Of a DNA stretch of 54,050 nucleotides, positions 40,175-49,515 are shown piece after piece. Below the pieces are notes generated by a model, which saw only the letters and a program-made list of their open reading frames with translations, had not been told where the DNA came from and ran no database searches. The first letter of the stretch is position 1. The number at the start of each line of letters is the position of its first letter. The translations under genes and the position numbers were made by a program. The stretch is from CAYRNY01 sp964425755 (GTDB lineage: Bacteria; Chloroflexota; Anaerolineae; Aggregatilineales; Aggregatilineaceae): positions 1 to 54,050 of the forward strand of contig CAYRNY010000024.1 in NCBI GenBank assembly GCA_964425755.1, written 5' to 3'.

Positions 40175-41532
40175 CATTACTAATCACACATGCAAATGTT
40201 TTGACCTGGGGCGAGCCTAACGCGATCATCAACGATGGGGCGCTGTTGATCGAAGACGGTGTCATTCGCGAAGTAGGGGCAACGTCCGATCTGCTGGCAC
40301 AGCATCCTGAGGCCGAACGACTCGATGCGCGGGGCCAGTACGTGCTGCCCGGCGGCATCTGCGCGCACACGCATTTCTACGGTGCATATGCGCGAGGGAT
40401 GGCAATTCCAGGCCCTGCGCCCAAAGACTTTCCGGAAATACTGGCGCGCCTGTGGTGGCCCTTGGACCAGGCACTTGACGAAACGTCGGTGCGATTCAGC
40501 GCCCAGGTGTGCCTGATTGATGCGATCAAGCATGGCACCACGACGCTGATCGATCATCATGCCAGCCCGAACTTCATTGACGGCAGCCTGGATGTGATCG
40601 CCGACGCGGTTGAAGAGGCCGGGTTGCGCGCGGTGCTGTGCTATGAGGTTACGGATCGCGGCGGTTCGGAGAAGGCGCGCGCGGGCATTGCGGAAAATGT
40701 ACGTTTTCTGAAAGCTGCACGCGAGCGCCCGCATATCGGCGCGACCTTCGGGCTGCACGCGAGCATGACGCTTTCAGACGAAACGCTCGAAGCGTGCGCC
40801 GCCGCAGCCGAAGGTTTGAATACGGGGTTCCATATCCACGTGGCGGAGCACGAGGCTGACGAAGAGGACAGTCTGAACGCGTACAACGAGCGAATTGTCC
40901 ACCGGCTGCAGCGATTGGGTATTTTGGGCCCCAAGACGATCGTCGCGCACGCGGTGCACACAAACGAGGCCGAGCGCGCGTTGCTCAAAGACTCTGCGAC
41001 GTGGGTATCTCACCAGCCGCGTTCTAACATGAACAATGCCGTTGGTGCTGCCCCGCTCGATCAGATGCTGGCTGAGGGGCTCCCGGTTGCGTTGGGGAAC
41101 GATGGATTTAGCAACAACATGTGGGCGGAGTGGAAAGCGGCCTATCTGCTGCATAAGGTTGCCAATCGTGACCCGCGCCGGGCGCAAGCGGACGCGATCG
41201 CGCAGATGGCGATGACGCACAATGCACGGTTGGCTGAGACCTTTTTTCCGGGACAAGCGCTTGGGCGTATTGAGCCTGGGGCCGTAGCTGACGTGATCCT
41301 GGTGGATTACCAGCCGTTTACACCGATGACGCCGGGCAATTTCCCGTGGCACGTCATTTTTGGGTTTGAGTCCTCGATGGTGACGACTACGGTCGTGGCT
41401 GGCAAAGTCTTGATGCGCGACCGCGAACTGCTGACGCTGGATGCTGAAGCAATTGCGGCTGCCGCACGCGAGTATGCCCCGACTGTGTGGTCACGATATG
41501 AGCAGTATGCACGTGATGTGCAGAATCAATGA
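40171..41532 (+). CDS. ssnA: SsnA-like aminohydrolase
   Basis: 453 residues of the amidohydrolase superfamily. Metal site CAHTHFYGAYARGMA near residue 65, then the SsnA markers TTLIDHHASPNFIDGSLDVI, HIHVAEHEAD, IVAHAVHTNEAE, WVSHQPRSNMNNAVG (RSNMNN is typical) and ALGNDGFSNNMWAEWKAAYL. From memory these match E. coli SsnA (IDHHASPAYIGGSL; NARSNMNNHVG). ssnA lies next to xdhD and ygfK in E. coli and is linked to anaerobic purine degradation. Likely deaminates a purine intermediate. Coupled to the gene before it; the F420 reductase follows after 12 bp. Confidence 0.87.
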   Translation: MTLLITHANVLTWGEPNAIINDGALLIEDGVIREVGATSDLLAQHPEAERLDARGQYVLPGGICAHTHFYGAYARGMAIPGPAPKDFPEILARLWWPLDQALDETSVRFSAQVCLIDAIKHGTTTLIDHHASPNFIDGSLDVIADAVEEAGLRAVLCYEVTDRGGSEKARAGIAENVRFLKAARERPHIGATFGLHASMTLSDETLEACAAAAEGLNTGFHIHVAEHEADEEDSLNAYNERIVHRLQRLGILGPKTIVAHAVHTNEAERALLKDSATWVSHQPRSNMNNAVGAAPLDQMLAEGLPVALGNDGFSNNMWAEWKAAYLLHKVANRDPRRAQADAIAQMAMTHNARLAETFFPGQALGRIEPGAVADVILVDYQPFTPMTPGNFPWHVIFGFESSMVTTTVVAGKVLMRDRELLTLDAEAIAAAAREYAPTVWSRYEQYARDVQNQ

Positions 41533-41544
41533 TGGAGGCAAGCA

Positions 41545-42219
41545 TTGACGAAAGACACCAAGTTTCTCACGATCGCGGTTCTTGGGGGAACCGGAAAAGA
41601 AGGCTCTGGTTTGGTGCTGCGTTGGGCGCACTGTGGCTACCGCGTACTGATTGGATCGCGTTCGGCTGAGCGTGCCCAAAAGAAAGCGGTTGAACTCAAC
41701 CAGGCCCTGGGTGACGATGTGATCGTGGGGATGGGCAACGCTGATGCAGCGGCAGAAGCCGACCTGGTCGTGTTGAGCGTGCCGTATGCAGCGCATAAAC
41801 CGATTCTGGAATCGGTGAAAGATGCGGTGCAGGGCAAGATTCTGGTTGATGTAACCGTGCCGATCAAACCGCCGGCGGTCACTACCGTGCATGTGCCCGA
41901 AGGACACGCAGCCAGCCTGGAAGCGCAAGCCTTGCTGGGTGAGAGTGTGCGTGTCGTGTCAGCGTTCCAAAACGTCAGTGCGTCGCATCTTAAGGACTTG
42001 CAGCACACGGTCAATTGCGATGTGTTGATGTGCGGCGATGATGCGGACGCAAAAGCGGATGTCGCGCGGTTGATCGAAGCGATTCCAGGGTTGCGCGCGG
42101 TGGATGCGGGTCCACTGGCGAACTCTGTCGCGACGGAAGCGTTGACTCCGGTGATTCTATACATCAATAAACGCTACAAGATCGCCGGGGCCGGGATTCG
42201 TATCACAGGTTTGGAGTAA
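41545..42219 (+). CDS. npdG: NADPH-dependent F420 reductase
   Basis: 224 residues. The N-terminal Rossmann block IAVLGGTGKEGSGLVLRWAH and RVLIGSRSAERAQKKAVELN is the Fno/NpdG signature, and VVLSVPYAAHKPILESVKDA with DVTVPIKP continues the family pattern. It passes hydride between NADPH and F420. The start is a TTG at 41545 with GGAGG 6 nt upstream. It is the first gene of the F420 block. Confidence 0.88.
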   Translation: MTKDTKFLTIAVLGGTGKEGSGLVLRWAHCGYRVLIGSRSAERAQKKAVELNQALGDDVIVGMGNADAAAEADLVVLSVPYAAHKPILESVKDAVQGKILVDVTVPIKPPAVTTVHVPEGHAASLEAQALLGESVRVVSAFQNVSASHLKDLQHTVNCDVLMCGDDADAKADVARLIEAIPGLRAVDAGPLANSVATEALTPVILYINKRYKIAGAGIRITGLE

Positions 42220-42220
42220 C

Positions 42221-43021
42221 GTGTCCGCTCGATCTCAGCTTGCACAACTATCCCTGGTTGCATTGCCAGGAATGCCGCACATTCAGCCGGGTGATGATCT
42301 TGCCCGGCTGATCGTTGCCCGGTTGGAAGACGCTGCTTTGACGCTCCAGCCGCAAGATGTGCTGGTCATCACGTCCAAGCTGGTGTCGAAGGCTGAAGGG
42401 CGGTATGTCGATCTGAACACGATTACGCCGTCGGCACGCGCGGCGAAAGTCGCTGCGCTCACGCGTAAGGACCCGCGACTCGTCGAGCTGATTCTGCGCG
42501 AATCACAGGGCGTTTCACGCATGCGTGGCGAGGTTCTGATTGTGCGGCACCGGTTAGGGTTTACGCTGGCGAATGCCGGCATCGATCATTCGAACGTTGG
42601 TCGGGACGGTGAAGACTGGGTGTTGCTGCTGCCGGAAGACCCGGACGCATCGGCACGCCAGATACGCGCGGGCATTGAAGCGCTGACCGGAACAGCGCCC
42701 GGCGTGGTGATCAGCGATTCGCACGGGCGCCCCTTCCGTATGGGCACGGTCGGGGCAGCGATCGGGCTGGCTGGATTTGCAGCAGTTTGGGACCGGCGCG
42801 GCGAGCGCGATCTGTATGGGCGCAAGCTTGAGATCACCATGACGGGGTTAGGCGACGAGATCGCGGCGGCGGCAGGGTTGCTGAGCGGGCAGGCAGCGGA
42901 AGGCCTGCCGGTGATATTGGTGCGCGGACTGCGGCTGCCGGAGGGTGACGGCAGGGCGGCGGATCTCGTGCGCCCGGTGGAGCTTGACCTGTATGCCGGT
43001 TTTCAGGACGTCGACGGTTAA
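42221..43021 (+). CDS. cofE: Coenzyme F420-0:L-glutamate ligase CofE
   Basis: 266 residues. Family blocks: DVLVITSKLVSKAEGRYVDL, RDPR-type text KDPRLVELILRESQGVSRMR, GFTLANAGIDHSNVG, GTAPGVVISDSHGRPFRMGT and LEITMTGLGDEIAAAAGLLS. It adds the glutamate tail to F420-0 using GTP. GTG start directly after the npdG stop. In actinobacteria this domain is fused to a nitroreductase in FbiB; here the nitroreductase is the next gene, 5 bp on. Confidence 0.92.
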   Translation: MSARSQLAQLSLVALPGMPHIQPGDDLARLIVARLEDAALTLQPQDVLVITSKLVSKAEGRYVDLNTITPSARAAKVAALTRKDPRLVELILRESQGVSRMRGEVLIVRHRLGFTLANAGIDHSNVGRDGEDWVLLLPEDPDASARQIRAGIEALTGTAPGVVISDSHGRPFRMGTVGAAIGLAGFAAVWDRRGERDLYGRKLEITMTGLGDEIAAAAGLLSGQAAEGLPVILVRGLRLPEGDGRAADLVRPVELDLYAGFQDVDG

Positions 43022-43026
43022 CCCCG

Positions 43027-43632
43027 ATGGATGCTGTGACGTTGCTGGCTCTCATGCGCGAACGACGGTCGATCCGCCGCTATGCAGATCGGGCGGTGCC
43101 TGTAGCGGTACTGCGCCGACTACTGGAGGCGGCACGATGGGGACCTTCGGCGCATAATCGCCAGCCCTGGCGTTTTGCGGTGCTCACGGAAGCCGAGCGT
43201 AAGATCGCACTGGCGCGCGCAATGGGCGAACGCTTCCGGGCGGACCTGGAGGCGGATGGTATATCCGAAGCCCAGATCGAGCGGCAGGTTCGGCGTTCAT
43301 ATGAACGGATCACTGGTGCGCCAGCGGTGATTGTGCTATTTGTCAGTATGGTGGATATGGACCATTATCCAGATACTGCACGCCAGACCGCCGAGCGCAC
43401 GATGGCCGTGCAAGGGGTCGCGCTCTCTGCGCAGAACCTGCTATTGATGGCGCACGCGGAAGGGCTGGGGGCGTGCTGGATGTGCGCGCCGTTGTTCTGC
43501 CAGGATGTTGTACGCGATGTGCTCGACCTGCCGGTCGATTGGGATGCGCAAGGTTTGATTACGTTGGGTTACCCGGCAGAACAGCCCACCAAGAGCCGGG
43601 AACCGATAGAGACTAAAACGATATGGTATTGA
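43027..43632 (+). CDS. Nitroreductase-fold protein, FbiB C-terminal-like
   Basis: 201 residues. MRERRSIRRYADRAVPVAVL and LEAARWGPSAHNRQPWRFAV are the FMN-binding opening of nitroreductases, and LGACWMCAPLFCQDVVRDVL closes the pocket. Its place right after cofE mirrors the two-domain FbiB of actinobacteria, whose C-terminal domain reduces dehydro-F420-0. So the same reduction is predicted here, implying that F420 is made from phosphoenolpyruvate. It overlaps cofD by 10 bp. A general nitroreductase is the alternative. Confidence 0.8.
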   Translation: MDAVTLLALMRERRSIRRYADRAVPVAVLRRLLEAARWGPSAHNRQPWRFAVLTEAERKIALARAMGERFRADLEADGISEAQIERQVRRSYERITGAPAVIVLFVSMVDMDHYPDTARQTAERTMAVQGVALSAQNLLLMAHAEGLGACWMCAPLFCQDVVRDVLDLPVDWDAQGLITLGYPAEQPTKSREPIETKTIWY

Positions 43633-44573
43633 ACGCACAAAAGAATGTTGTTGCACTGGCCGGTGGGGTTGGTGGGGCGAAACTTGCCTACGGGCTTTCA
43701 AAAACGCTTGCGACGGACCGCCTGACGGTTGTCGGGAATGTCGCAGACGATTTTTCGCTCTACGGGCTGCACATTTCCCCTGATCTTGACACCGTGTTGT
43801 ACACGCTGGCCGAGATCGCCAATCCTGCGACCGGGTGGGGAATCCAAAATGACACGCGTCACATGCTCGATATGCTGCGGCAGTATGGCGAAGACACCTG
43901 GTTTGGGCTTGGGGATCGCGATCTGGCAACGCACTTGCTGCGGACGCAGTGGCTGGCGCAGGGATATACATTGACGCAGGTGACGGCGGAATTGAGCCGG
44001 CGCTTGGGGGTAGTACAGCGCCTGCTGCCGGTTACCGACGATCCGGTTCAGACGATGGTAGACACGGTTGAACACGGCACGTTGGGGTTCCAGGAGTATT
44101 TTGTGCGGCATCGCTGGCAGCCAACGACACGCCGCATATGGTACAGTGGTATCGAACTGGCGCGTGCGACTGAGGCCGTCGTAAGCGCGTTGCGTGACGC
44201 GGATATCGTCGTGATCTGCCCGTCCAATCCTGTGCTATCGATTGAGCCGATTTTGGCCGTGCCGGGCGTGCGCGAGACGCTGTTGCAGCGACGGGGTATC
44301 TGTGTGGCAGTCAGCCCCTTTGTGGGCGGAAAAGCTGTTAAAGGGCCGGCAGACAAGATAATGGACGAGTTGGCCCTGGGCATCTCCCCCACAGCTCTGA
44401 TACGCTATTATGGCAAGGTGTTGGATGGGTTGGTGGTGGACGTTTCGGACCGCGCAGCGGCGACAGGAATCGCGCTGCCGGTGTTGGTCACAGAGACGTT
44501 GATGCAGTCTGCGGAAGACAAAATACGTTTGGCGGAAGGAATTCTCAAGTGGGTGGAAGGTATAACGCGATGA
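43623..44573 (+). CDS. cofD: 2-phospho-L-lactate transferase CofD
   Basis: 316 residues. The start ALAGGVGGAKLAYGLSKTLA is the CofD nucleotide-site motif, followed by NVADDFSLYGLHISPDLDTV, GDRDLATHLLRTQWLAQGYT, LPVTDDPVQTMVDT, ICPSNPVLSIEPILAVPGVR and VSPFVGGKAVKGPADKIMDE, all family blocks. It joins the lactyl- or enolpyruvyl-phospho-guanosine unit to Fo. It ends in an ATGA overlap with cofC. Confidence 0.94.
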   Translation: MVLNAQKNVVALAGGVGGAKLAYGLSKTLATDRLTVVGNVADDFSLYGLHISPDLDTVLYTLAEIANPATGWGIQNDTRHMLDMLRQYGEDTWFGLGDRDLATHLLRTQWLAQGYTLTQVTAELSRRLGVVQRLLPVTDDPVQTMVDTVEHGTLGFQEYFVRHRWQPTTRRIWYSGIELARATEAVVSALRDADIVVICPSNPVLSIEPILAVPGVRETLLQRRGICVAVSPFVGGKAVKGPADKIMDELALGISPTALIRYYGKVLDGLVVDVSDRAAATGIALPVLVTETLMQSAEDKIRLAEGILKWVEGITR

Positions 44574-45244
44574 ATGTGTGGGCGATCGTTCCTGTGAAGC
44601 CGCTAACCCGGGCGAAAAGCCGGTTATCGGACGTGATGCTGACCGAGGATCGCGAAGAACTCGCGACGCGATTGCTCAAGCGCACGGTCCGGCTGCTGAT
44701 GTCACTGTCTGCGATTCAGGGCGTGCTCGTGATCAGCCGTGACTCAAAGGCACTGGCGATGGTGCGCGATCTGGGGGCGCAAACCGTGCAGGAAAGCGGC
44801 ACACCGGAATTGAACAACGCCTTATTGCGGGCGACACAGGTGCTTAAAGCGTGGGGCGCAAATGCATCGTTGATCGTTCCGGCAGACATTCCGTTGCTCA
44901 AGCGCGATGATATCGAGAGCATGATAACATTAGGGCGCTATCACAATTCTGTGGTGTTGGCTCCTGACCGGCACGAACGCGGAACGAACCTGATGCTGGT
45001 TCGCCCGCCGGGGCTGATCCCGTACACGTATGGCGACGACAGCTTCTTCAAGCACCAGCAGGCCGCGCGTGCGATCGACGCGAGCGTATTGATCTACCGT
45101 TCTGAGCGCGTGGCGTTGGACCTGGACACTGCGGACGATCTCGAGGCTTACATCGATTTGGCGCAGCGGATTGACGTGCCGGTGATCGAGCCTGTGGCAT
45201 CCGGTGAATTGATGGCCACGCATGAACCGCGCACGGGGACCTGA
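44570..45244 (+). CDS. cofC: 2-phospho-L-lactate/PEP guanylyltransferase CofC
   Basis: 224 residues from the ATG at 44570, which overlaps the cofD stop (the GTG-like longer frame to 44549 is less likely). MobA-like nucleotidyltransferase fold: WAIVPVKPLTRAKSRLSDVM, then LVISRDSKALAMVRDLGAQT, then SLIVPADIPLLKRDD and APDRHERGTNLMLVRPPGLI, ending in LDLDTADDLEAYIDL. It activates 2-phospholactate or phosphoenolpyruvate with GTP. With the FbiB-C-like reductase beside it, PEP is the likelier substrate. Confidence 0.92.
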   Translation: MNVWAIVPVKPLTRAKSRLSDVMLTEDREELATRLLKRTVRLLMSLSAIQGVLVISRDSKALAMVRDLGAQTVQESGTPELNNALLRATQVLKAWGANASLIVPADIPLLKRDDIESMITLGRYHNSVVLAPDRHERGTNLMLVRPPGLIPYTYGDDSFFKHQQAARAIDASVLIYRSERVALDLDTADDLEAYIDLAQRIDVPVIEPVASGELMATHEPRTGT

Positions 45245-45273
45245 CACGAAACTAGAGTTTTGGAGGCACAATT

Positions 45274-46281
45274 ATGGCTGATCGAGTAGCACTTTATCTA
45301 CAGGACGCCCACCCGTTGCAAGACGCGATCGAGTACGTGCAATATGCAGAGGATCGCGGTTTTGAGGCAGTGTGGCAGGCAGAAAGCCGTTTGGTTCGTG
45401 ATGCAGTGGTGCCGATGGCGGCCTTTGCTGCGACGAGCAAGCGGATCAAGGTTGGTTCGGGCGTGATCAACAACTGGACGCGCAATGCGGCGCTAACGGC
45501 TGCAACTTTCCTGACGTTGGATGACCTCGCACCGGATCGGATCTTGCTTGGTATCGGGGCGTGGTGGGACCCGCTGGCGAAGAACGTCGGCATCGACCGC
45601 CGCAAGCCACTGCTGGCGATGCGCGAGCACGTCACGGTCGTGCGCGATTTGCTGGCCATGAAGAACGTCACGTTTGAGGGGGAGTTCGTGCAGATGAACG
45701 GCGTTGAGCTGGACATCGTGCATGGGCGCCGCGAGCCGCGCAATGTCCCGATTTACATCGGTGCGACGGGGCCGAAGATGCTTGCGTTGACCGGTGAGAT
45801 CGCCGACGGCGCGTTGTTGAATTATCTTGTGTCGCCAGAGTATAACGTCCGGGCGCTGGAGCAGTTGGAGAAAGGTGCCAAACTGGCGGGCAAGACCCTG
45901 GATGATATCGACCGCCCGCAGTTGGTTGTATGCTCAGTGGATGATGATCGAAAGAAGGCGCTGGACGGTGCGCGCAAACTGGTGACGCAGTACCTCGGCC
46001 AGCAGCCGCATATCATGAAAGCCAGTGGCGTGAGCCAGGAATTACTCGACGAAATCCACGAGGTGCTAACATGGCCCGCGACCGAAGAGCAGATCGAACG
46101 CGCGATGGAGTTGGTCCCGGATGATGTAGTCCAGTTGATCACGGCTTCTGGCACGCCGGACGAGGTCCGCGCGAAGGTGCGTGAATACGTGGCAGCCGGC
46201 TGCACGTGCCCTGTGCTGTACCCGTTGGGTCCGGATGTGCGCAAGATGATCGATACATTTGCCGGGGGCTACTCGGCATAG
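45274..46281 (+). CDS. F420-dependent LLM-class oxidoreductase, Mer-like
   Basis: 335 residues of the bacterial-luciferase-like fold. The opening with YVQYAEDRGFEAVWQAESRL and IKVGSGVINNWTRNAALTAA, then DRILLGIGAWWDPLAKNVGI and PIYIGATGPKMLALTGEIAD, fit F420-dependent methylene-tetrahydromethanopterin reductase and relatives. Start ATG 45274 with GGAGG 6 nt upstream. It follows cofC and so uses the cofactor made by its neighbours. With folD in the same window, a methylene-tetrahydrofolate substrate is possible but unproven. Confidence 0.82.
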   Translation: MADRVALYLQDAHPLQDAIEYVQYAEDRGFEAVWQAESRLVRDAVVPMAAFAATSKRIKVGSGVINNWTRNAALTAATFLTLDDLAPDRILLGIGAWWDPLAKNVGIDRRKPLLAMREHVTVVRDLLAMKNVTFEGEFVQMNGVELDIVHGRREPRNVPIYIGATGPKMLALTGEIADGALLNYLVSPEYNVRALEQLEKGAKLAGKTLDDIDRPQLVVCSVDDDRKKALDGARKLVTQYLGQQPHIMKASGVSQELLDEIHEVLTWPATEEQIERAMELVPDDVVQLITASGTPDEVRAKVREYVAAGCTCPVLYPLGPDVRKMIDTFAGGYSA

Positions 46282-46319
46282 GCGTTGCGTGGTCTGCAAA
46301 CACGATCGGGGGCACATTC

Positions 46320-46847
46320 ATGTCTGGCACGCCGCAAGCCGAAGGACGGCATGATCAGCAACCAAGTGCGAAATGGTGTTTTGTCTGTGGGGTTGAGAAC
46401 CCCTGCGGCCTGAAGATCCGGTTTTTCAATGATGGTTATCACCGTTGCGTGGCGCGGATCACGTTAGGTGACCAGTACCAGAGCTATCCCGGCATGGTGC
46501 ACGGCGGCATCCTGGCGACGATTCTCGATGAGACGATGGGCCGTGCGATCCTTGCAGAGGGCGAGGAAAATGTGCACCGCGAGATCCTTGAAGAACGTTT
46601 CATGTTCACGGCCAAGATGGAAACACGCTTTCGCAAACCGGTGCCGTTGAACCAGGAATTTACGGTGCGGGGGTGGGTGGAAGCCGACCGGGGCCGGATG
46701 GCACAGGCCGGTGGATCAGTGGTGTTGGCTGACGGTACGGTGGCGGTCGAAGCATCTGCGACGCTGGTGGCAATCCCTGAGGAGCAGGTTACCGCGATGC
46801 TTGATGAGGGCACCGATATGATCGGCTGGCAGGTGTACGCGCCCTAG
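46320..46847 (+). CDS. PaaI-type hotdog thioesterase
   Basis: 175 residues from the ATG at 46320; the longer frame to 46206 overlaps the F420 enzyme. Hotdog block QSYPGMVHGGILATILDETM, with the HGG and the catalytic Asp/Glu region. An N-terminal WCFVCGVENPCGLKIRF has a CX2C...C pattern seen in a subgroup of these proteins. Hydrolyses an acyl-CoA; substrate not known. 38 bp after the previous gene. Confidence 0.75.
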   Translation: MSGTPQAEGRHDQQPSAKWCFVCGVENPCGLKIRFFNDGYHRCVARITLGDQYQSYPGMVHGGILATILDETMGRAILAEGEENVHREILEERFMFTAKMETRFRKPVPLNQEFTVRGWVEADRGRMAQAGGSVVLADGTVAVEASATLVAIPEEQVTAMLDEGTDMIGWQVYAP

Positions 46848-46887
46848 CATGTTACTGGGGGTCGCCGTTTGAGGACAGAAGGCGCTC

Positions 46888-49515
46888 ATGTCCAATAACG
46901 TGCACGCATTCGCACACGCGGCGCGCAGTGTTCCCGGGGCCGGTCGGCAGCAGTGGCTTGCATGGCTGGCCCTGGTGCTGGCTGTAGCATTGGTGGTGCT
47001 GCTGTACCTTTCGCTCAGCCTGGCGGTCAGTGCCGATCCGCTGCTGATGCCGCTGGATGACACATATATCCACTTCCAATACGCGCGCCAGTTAGCCGGG
47101 GGACAGCCGTTAGTCTATCACGACGGCGATCCGGCCACGACCGGTGGCACGAGCCTGATCTATCCGCCGCTGCTCGCGGTGGGAGAGTTGCTCGGCTTTT
47201 CGGGATGGGCGCTGGCGCATTGGGCGCTGGGCGTGAACGTACTATGCTTCTTTGGCGCGGTGTGGCTGGTGTACGTGCTCGGGTGTTCAGCTCTGCCGGT
47301 GATGCGTGATGAGGTGTCGTCGGAAGGTCATGCATTATTGCTGGCGCTGGCCTTTGCGGTGTCCGGCCCGTTTGTATGGGCGGCGCTCAGCGGGATGGAA
47401 ACCGCGCTGTTTGTGTTCGCCGTGCTGCTGACGTTGTACGCCATCCAACGGGATCGGCTGTCGTTGGCGGTCGGTGCGGCGGTGATGATGTCGCTTACGC
47501 GTCCAGAAGGGCTTGCACTGGCAGCGATCGCGGTGGGTGCGCTGGCATTACGAATTCCCTGGCCGGCTGATAGGCTGGCGCGTGCGAAACGTGTGGTATT
47601 GCTGGCGTTACCGGTGCTGGCCGCACTGGTCCAACCGGCGATCAACGTGCTCGCTACCGGCAGTATGACGTCATCGGGGATGCAAGCGAAATCGCATCTC
47701 TATAATACCAGTGTGCCGCTTGAAACGCGCATCCGTGATAGCCTGGCATTCTTCGTGCGCATGTGGCGCGAACTGCTTACCGGGCACAGCGCTGATTGGG
47801 GCATGTTCATCCCCTGGCCGGTGATGGTGATGGCGTTCGCGGCCTTGCTGGCCGGCGCGTTTATGGCATGGCGGCAACGGCGTGTGACCCTGTCGCCGGT
47901 CATGCTGGCCTGGATGCTGGCGCTGACCGCAGGTGTGGCGACGCTGGATACTGCGTTCTGGCAGTTCAAACGTTACCAGTTGCCGGTGATGGCGCTGTTT
48001 TTTCCGGCGGCAGCGTGGGGATCGGCGCTATTGGGTATGTGGTTGGTGCGTGTGGTGGGACGGCGCTGGGTACAGTGGGTGCTCCCACTGCTCGTCTTGC
48101 TTGGGTCTTTGCTGACCAGCGTTTCCTTTGCCGAAAAGTACGCTGTTAACGTGCAGGTCGTGCGGGATCAGCAAGTCCCGATGGCACGGTGGGTGCGCGA
48201 TAACCTTCCAGGCGACAGGCGGGTTGGCGTGCACGATGTTGGCGTGATGGGATACTTCAGCGATCACCCACTATATGACGTGGTCGGCCTGACGCTGCCC
48301 GGTCCGGCAGAGTCTTGGCGACAAGGTCCCGGTGCGATCTACGAACACATGGCGCACAGCGAGTTCCGCCCGGCGTATTTCGCGATCTACCCGGATGTGC
48401 AGGGCCTGCGCTATCTTGTCGACGCGAATGTGATGGGCGAGGTGCTGGCAGAGTTCCCCGTAGCGTTGCCGGCAGACAACGTCGCGGCGGCGCTGGATTA
48501 CCAGGCGGTCTATACGGCTGACTGGCGCACGACGCGCGATGTCGAACATGTTACTCAAACGACGACGCTCGATGCGCTGGATCAAATAGCCGGGGCAACC
48601 CTGGTGGACTGGATCGACGTGGCGAATCTCGCCAGCGAAGCGGCGCATGAGTACACATGGTGGCAGACGGAGCGCCCCCCCGGTTTTGTCACCGAGGTGT
48701 ACCGGCACGGGTACCATGCGTGCGGGCTGAGCGATGTCGAGACGGATGGGCAAAACCTCGATTGCTGGGCGACGGATGGCGGGCGCGTGCTGACGGGGGG
48801 GGAGGCGTTTTCGATCACGACGCGCCCCGGCGACGATTTGCTGTTGGTGACGCGCGTGCATGGGCGCGCGAGCGTGCCGCTGACGATCTATGTCAACGGC
48901 AAACCAACAGCGACACGTGTGCAGCCTGCCGTGCCAGGACGCTGGATCGAGATCGCGACGTTGGTTGACGGGTCGTTGATCACCGGCCAGACGACGCGCA
49001 TTCGCATCAGCAGCGATGGCGTGTATATGCCGTATGCGCATTGGGCGTACCAGGGCGATTTTGAGCCGCGCTTGCCGGACGACGCCGTAGCGGCTGTCGC
49101 TGCGTTTGGCACTGAGGGACAGGTCCGGCTGCTGGACTTCGCGATCGGTCGCGCCTCTGGGGAAATTCGGCTCGAATTGACGTGGCAAGGCCCCGCACCG
49201 CAGACAGGAGACGGCGTAGTTTTCGTTCATCTGTATAATAGAGGTGAGATCAACGTGGAGCCAGTCGTCCAGACGGTCACGCGACCGGCGGGTGGTGTGT
49301 TGCCGCCTGAAAACTGGTTGCCCGGGCAGTTTTTTGATAACTATTCGATTACGCTGCCGGACGACTTGCCGCCCGGCACATACCAGATAGCGCTCGGTAT
49401 ATTCGACAACCGTACCGGGCAGCGCTATCCTGTCGCTGCCGAAACGTTGCATGTTGATGACGGGCGGCTGTTTATTGGTGAGATCACGGTCGAGGAGTTT
49501 TCCGGTGAAAATTGA
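46888..49515 (+). CDS. Large membrane protein, GT-C glycosyltransferase-like
   Basis: 875 residues. About ten membrane helices in residues 20-415 (for example WLALVLAVALVVLLYLSLSL; GWALAHWALGVNVLCFFGAV; VMVMAFAALLAGAF). The first outside loop has DDTYIHFQYARQLAGGQPLV, which fits the Asp-containing loop of GT-C enzymes. Residues about 420-870 form a large outside domain with beta-sandwich text (LLVTRVHGRASVPLTIYVNG; EIRLELTWQG). It would use a lipid-linked sugar, perhaps that made by the GT2 protein at 36578. It overlaps the molybdenum hydroxylase start by 11 bp. Confidence 0.65.
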   Translation: MSNNVHAFAHAARSVPGAGRQQWLAWLALVLAVALVVLLYLSLSLAVSADPLLMPLDDTYIHFQYARQLAGGQPLVYHDGDPATTGGTSLIYPPLLAVGELLGFSGWALAHWALGVNVLCFFGAVWLVYVLGCSALPVMRDEVSSEGHALLLALAFAVSGPFVWAALSGMETALFVFAVLLTLYAIQRDRLSLAVGAAVMMSLTRPEGLALAAIAVGALALRIPWPADRLARAKRVVLLALPVLAALVQPAINVLATGSMTSSGMQAKSHLYNTSVPLETRIRDSLAFFVRMWRELLTGHSADWGMFIPWPVMVMAFAALLAGAFMAWRQRRVTLSPVMLAWMLALTAGVATLDTAFWQFKRYQLPVMALFFPAAAWGSALLGMWLVRVVGRRWVQWVLPLLVLLGSLLTSVSFAEKYAVNVQVVRDQQVPMARWVRDNLPGDRRVGVHDVGVMGYFSDHPLYDVVGLTLPGPAESWRQGPGAIYEHMAHSEFRPAYFAIYPDVQGLRYLVDANVMGEVLAEFPVALPADNVAAALDYQAVYTADWRTTRDVEHVTQTTTLDALDQIAGATLVDWIDVANLASEAAHEYTWWQTERPPGFVTEVYRHGYHACGLSDVETDGQNLDCWATDGGRVLTGGEAFSITTRPGDDLLLVTRVHGRASVPLTIYVNGKPTATRVQPAVPGRWIEIATLVDGSLITGQTTRIRISSDGVYMPYAHWAYQGDFEPRLPDDAVAAVAAFGTEGQVRLLDFAIGRASGEIRLELTWQGPAPQTGDGVVFVHLYNRGEINVEPVVQTVTRPAGGVLPPENWLPGQFFDNYSITLPDDLPPGTYQIALGIFDNRTGQRYPVAAETLHVDDGRLFIGEITVEEFSGEN

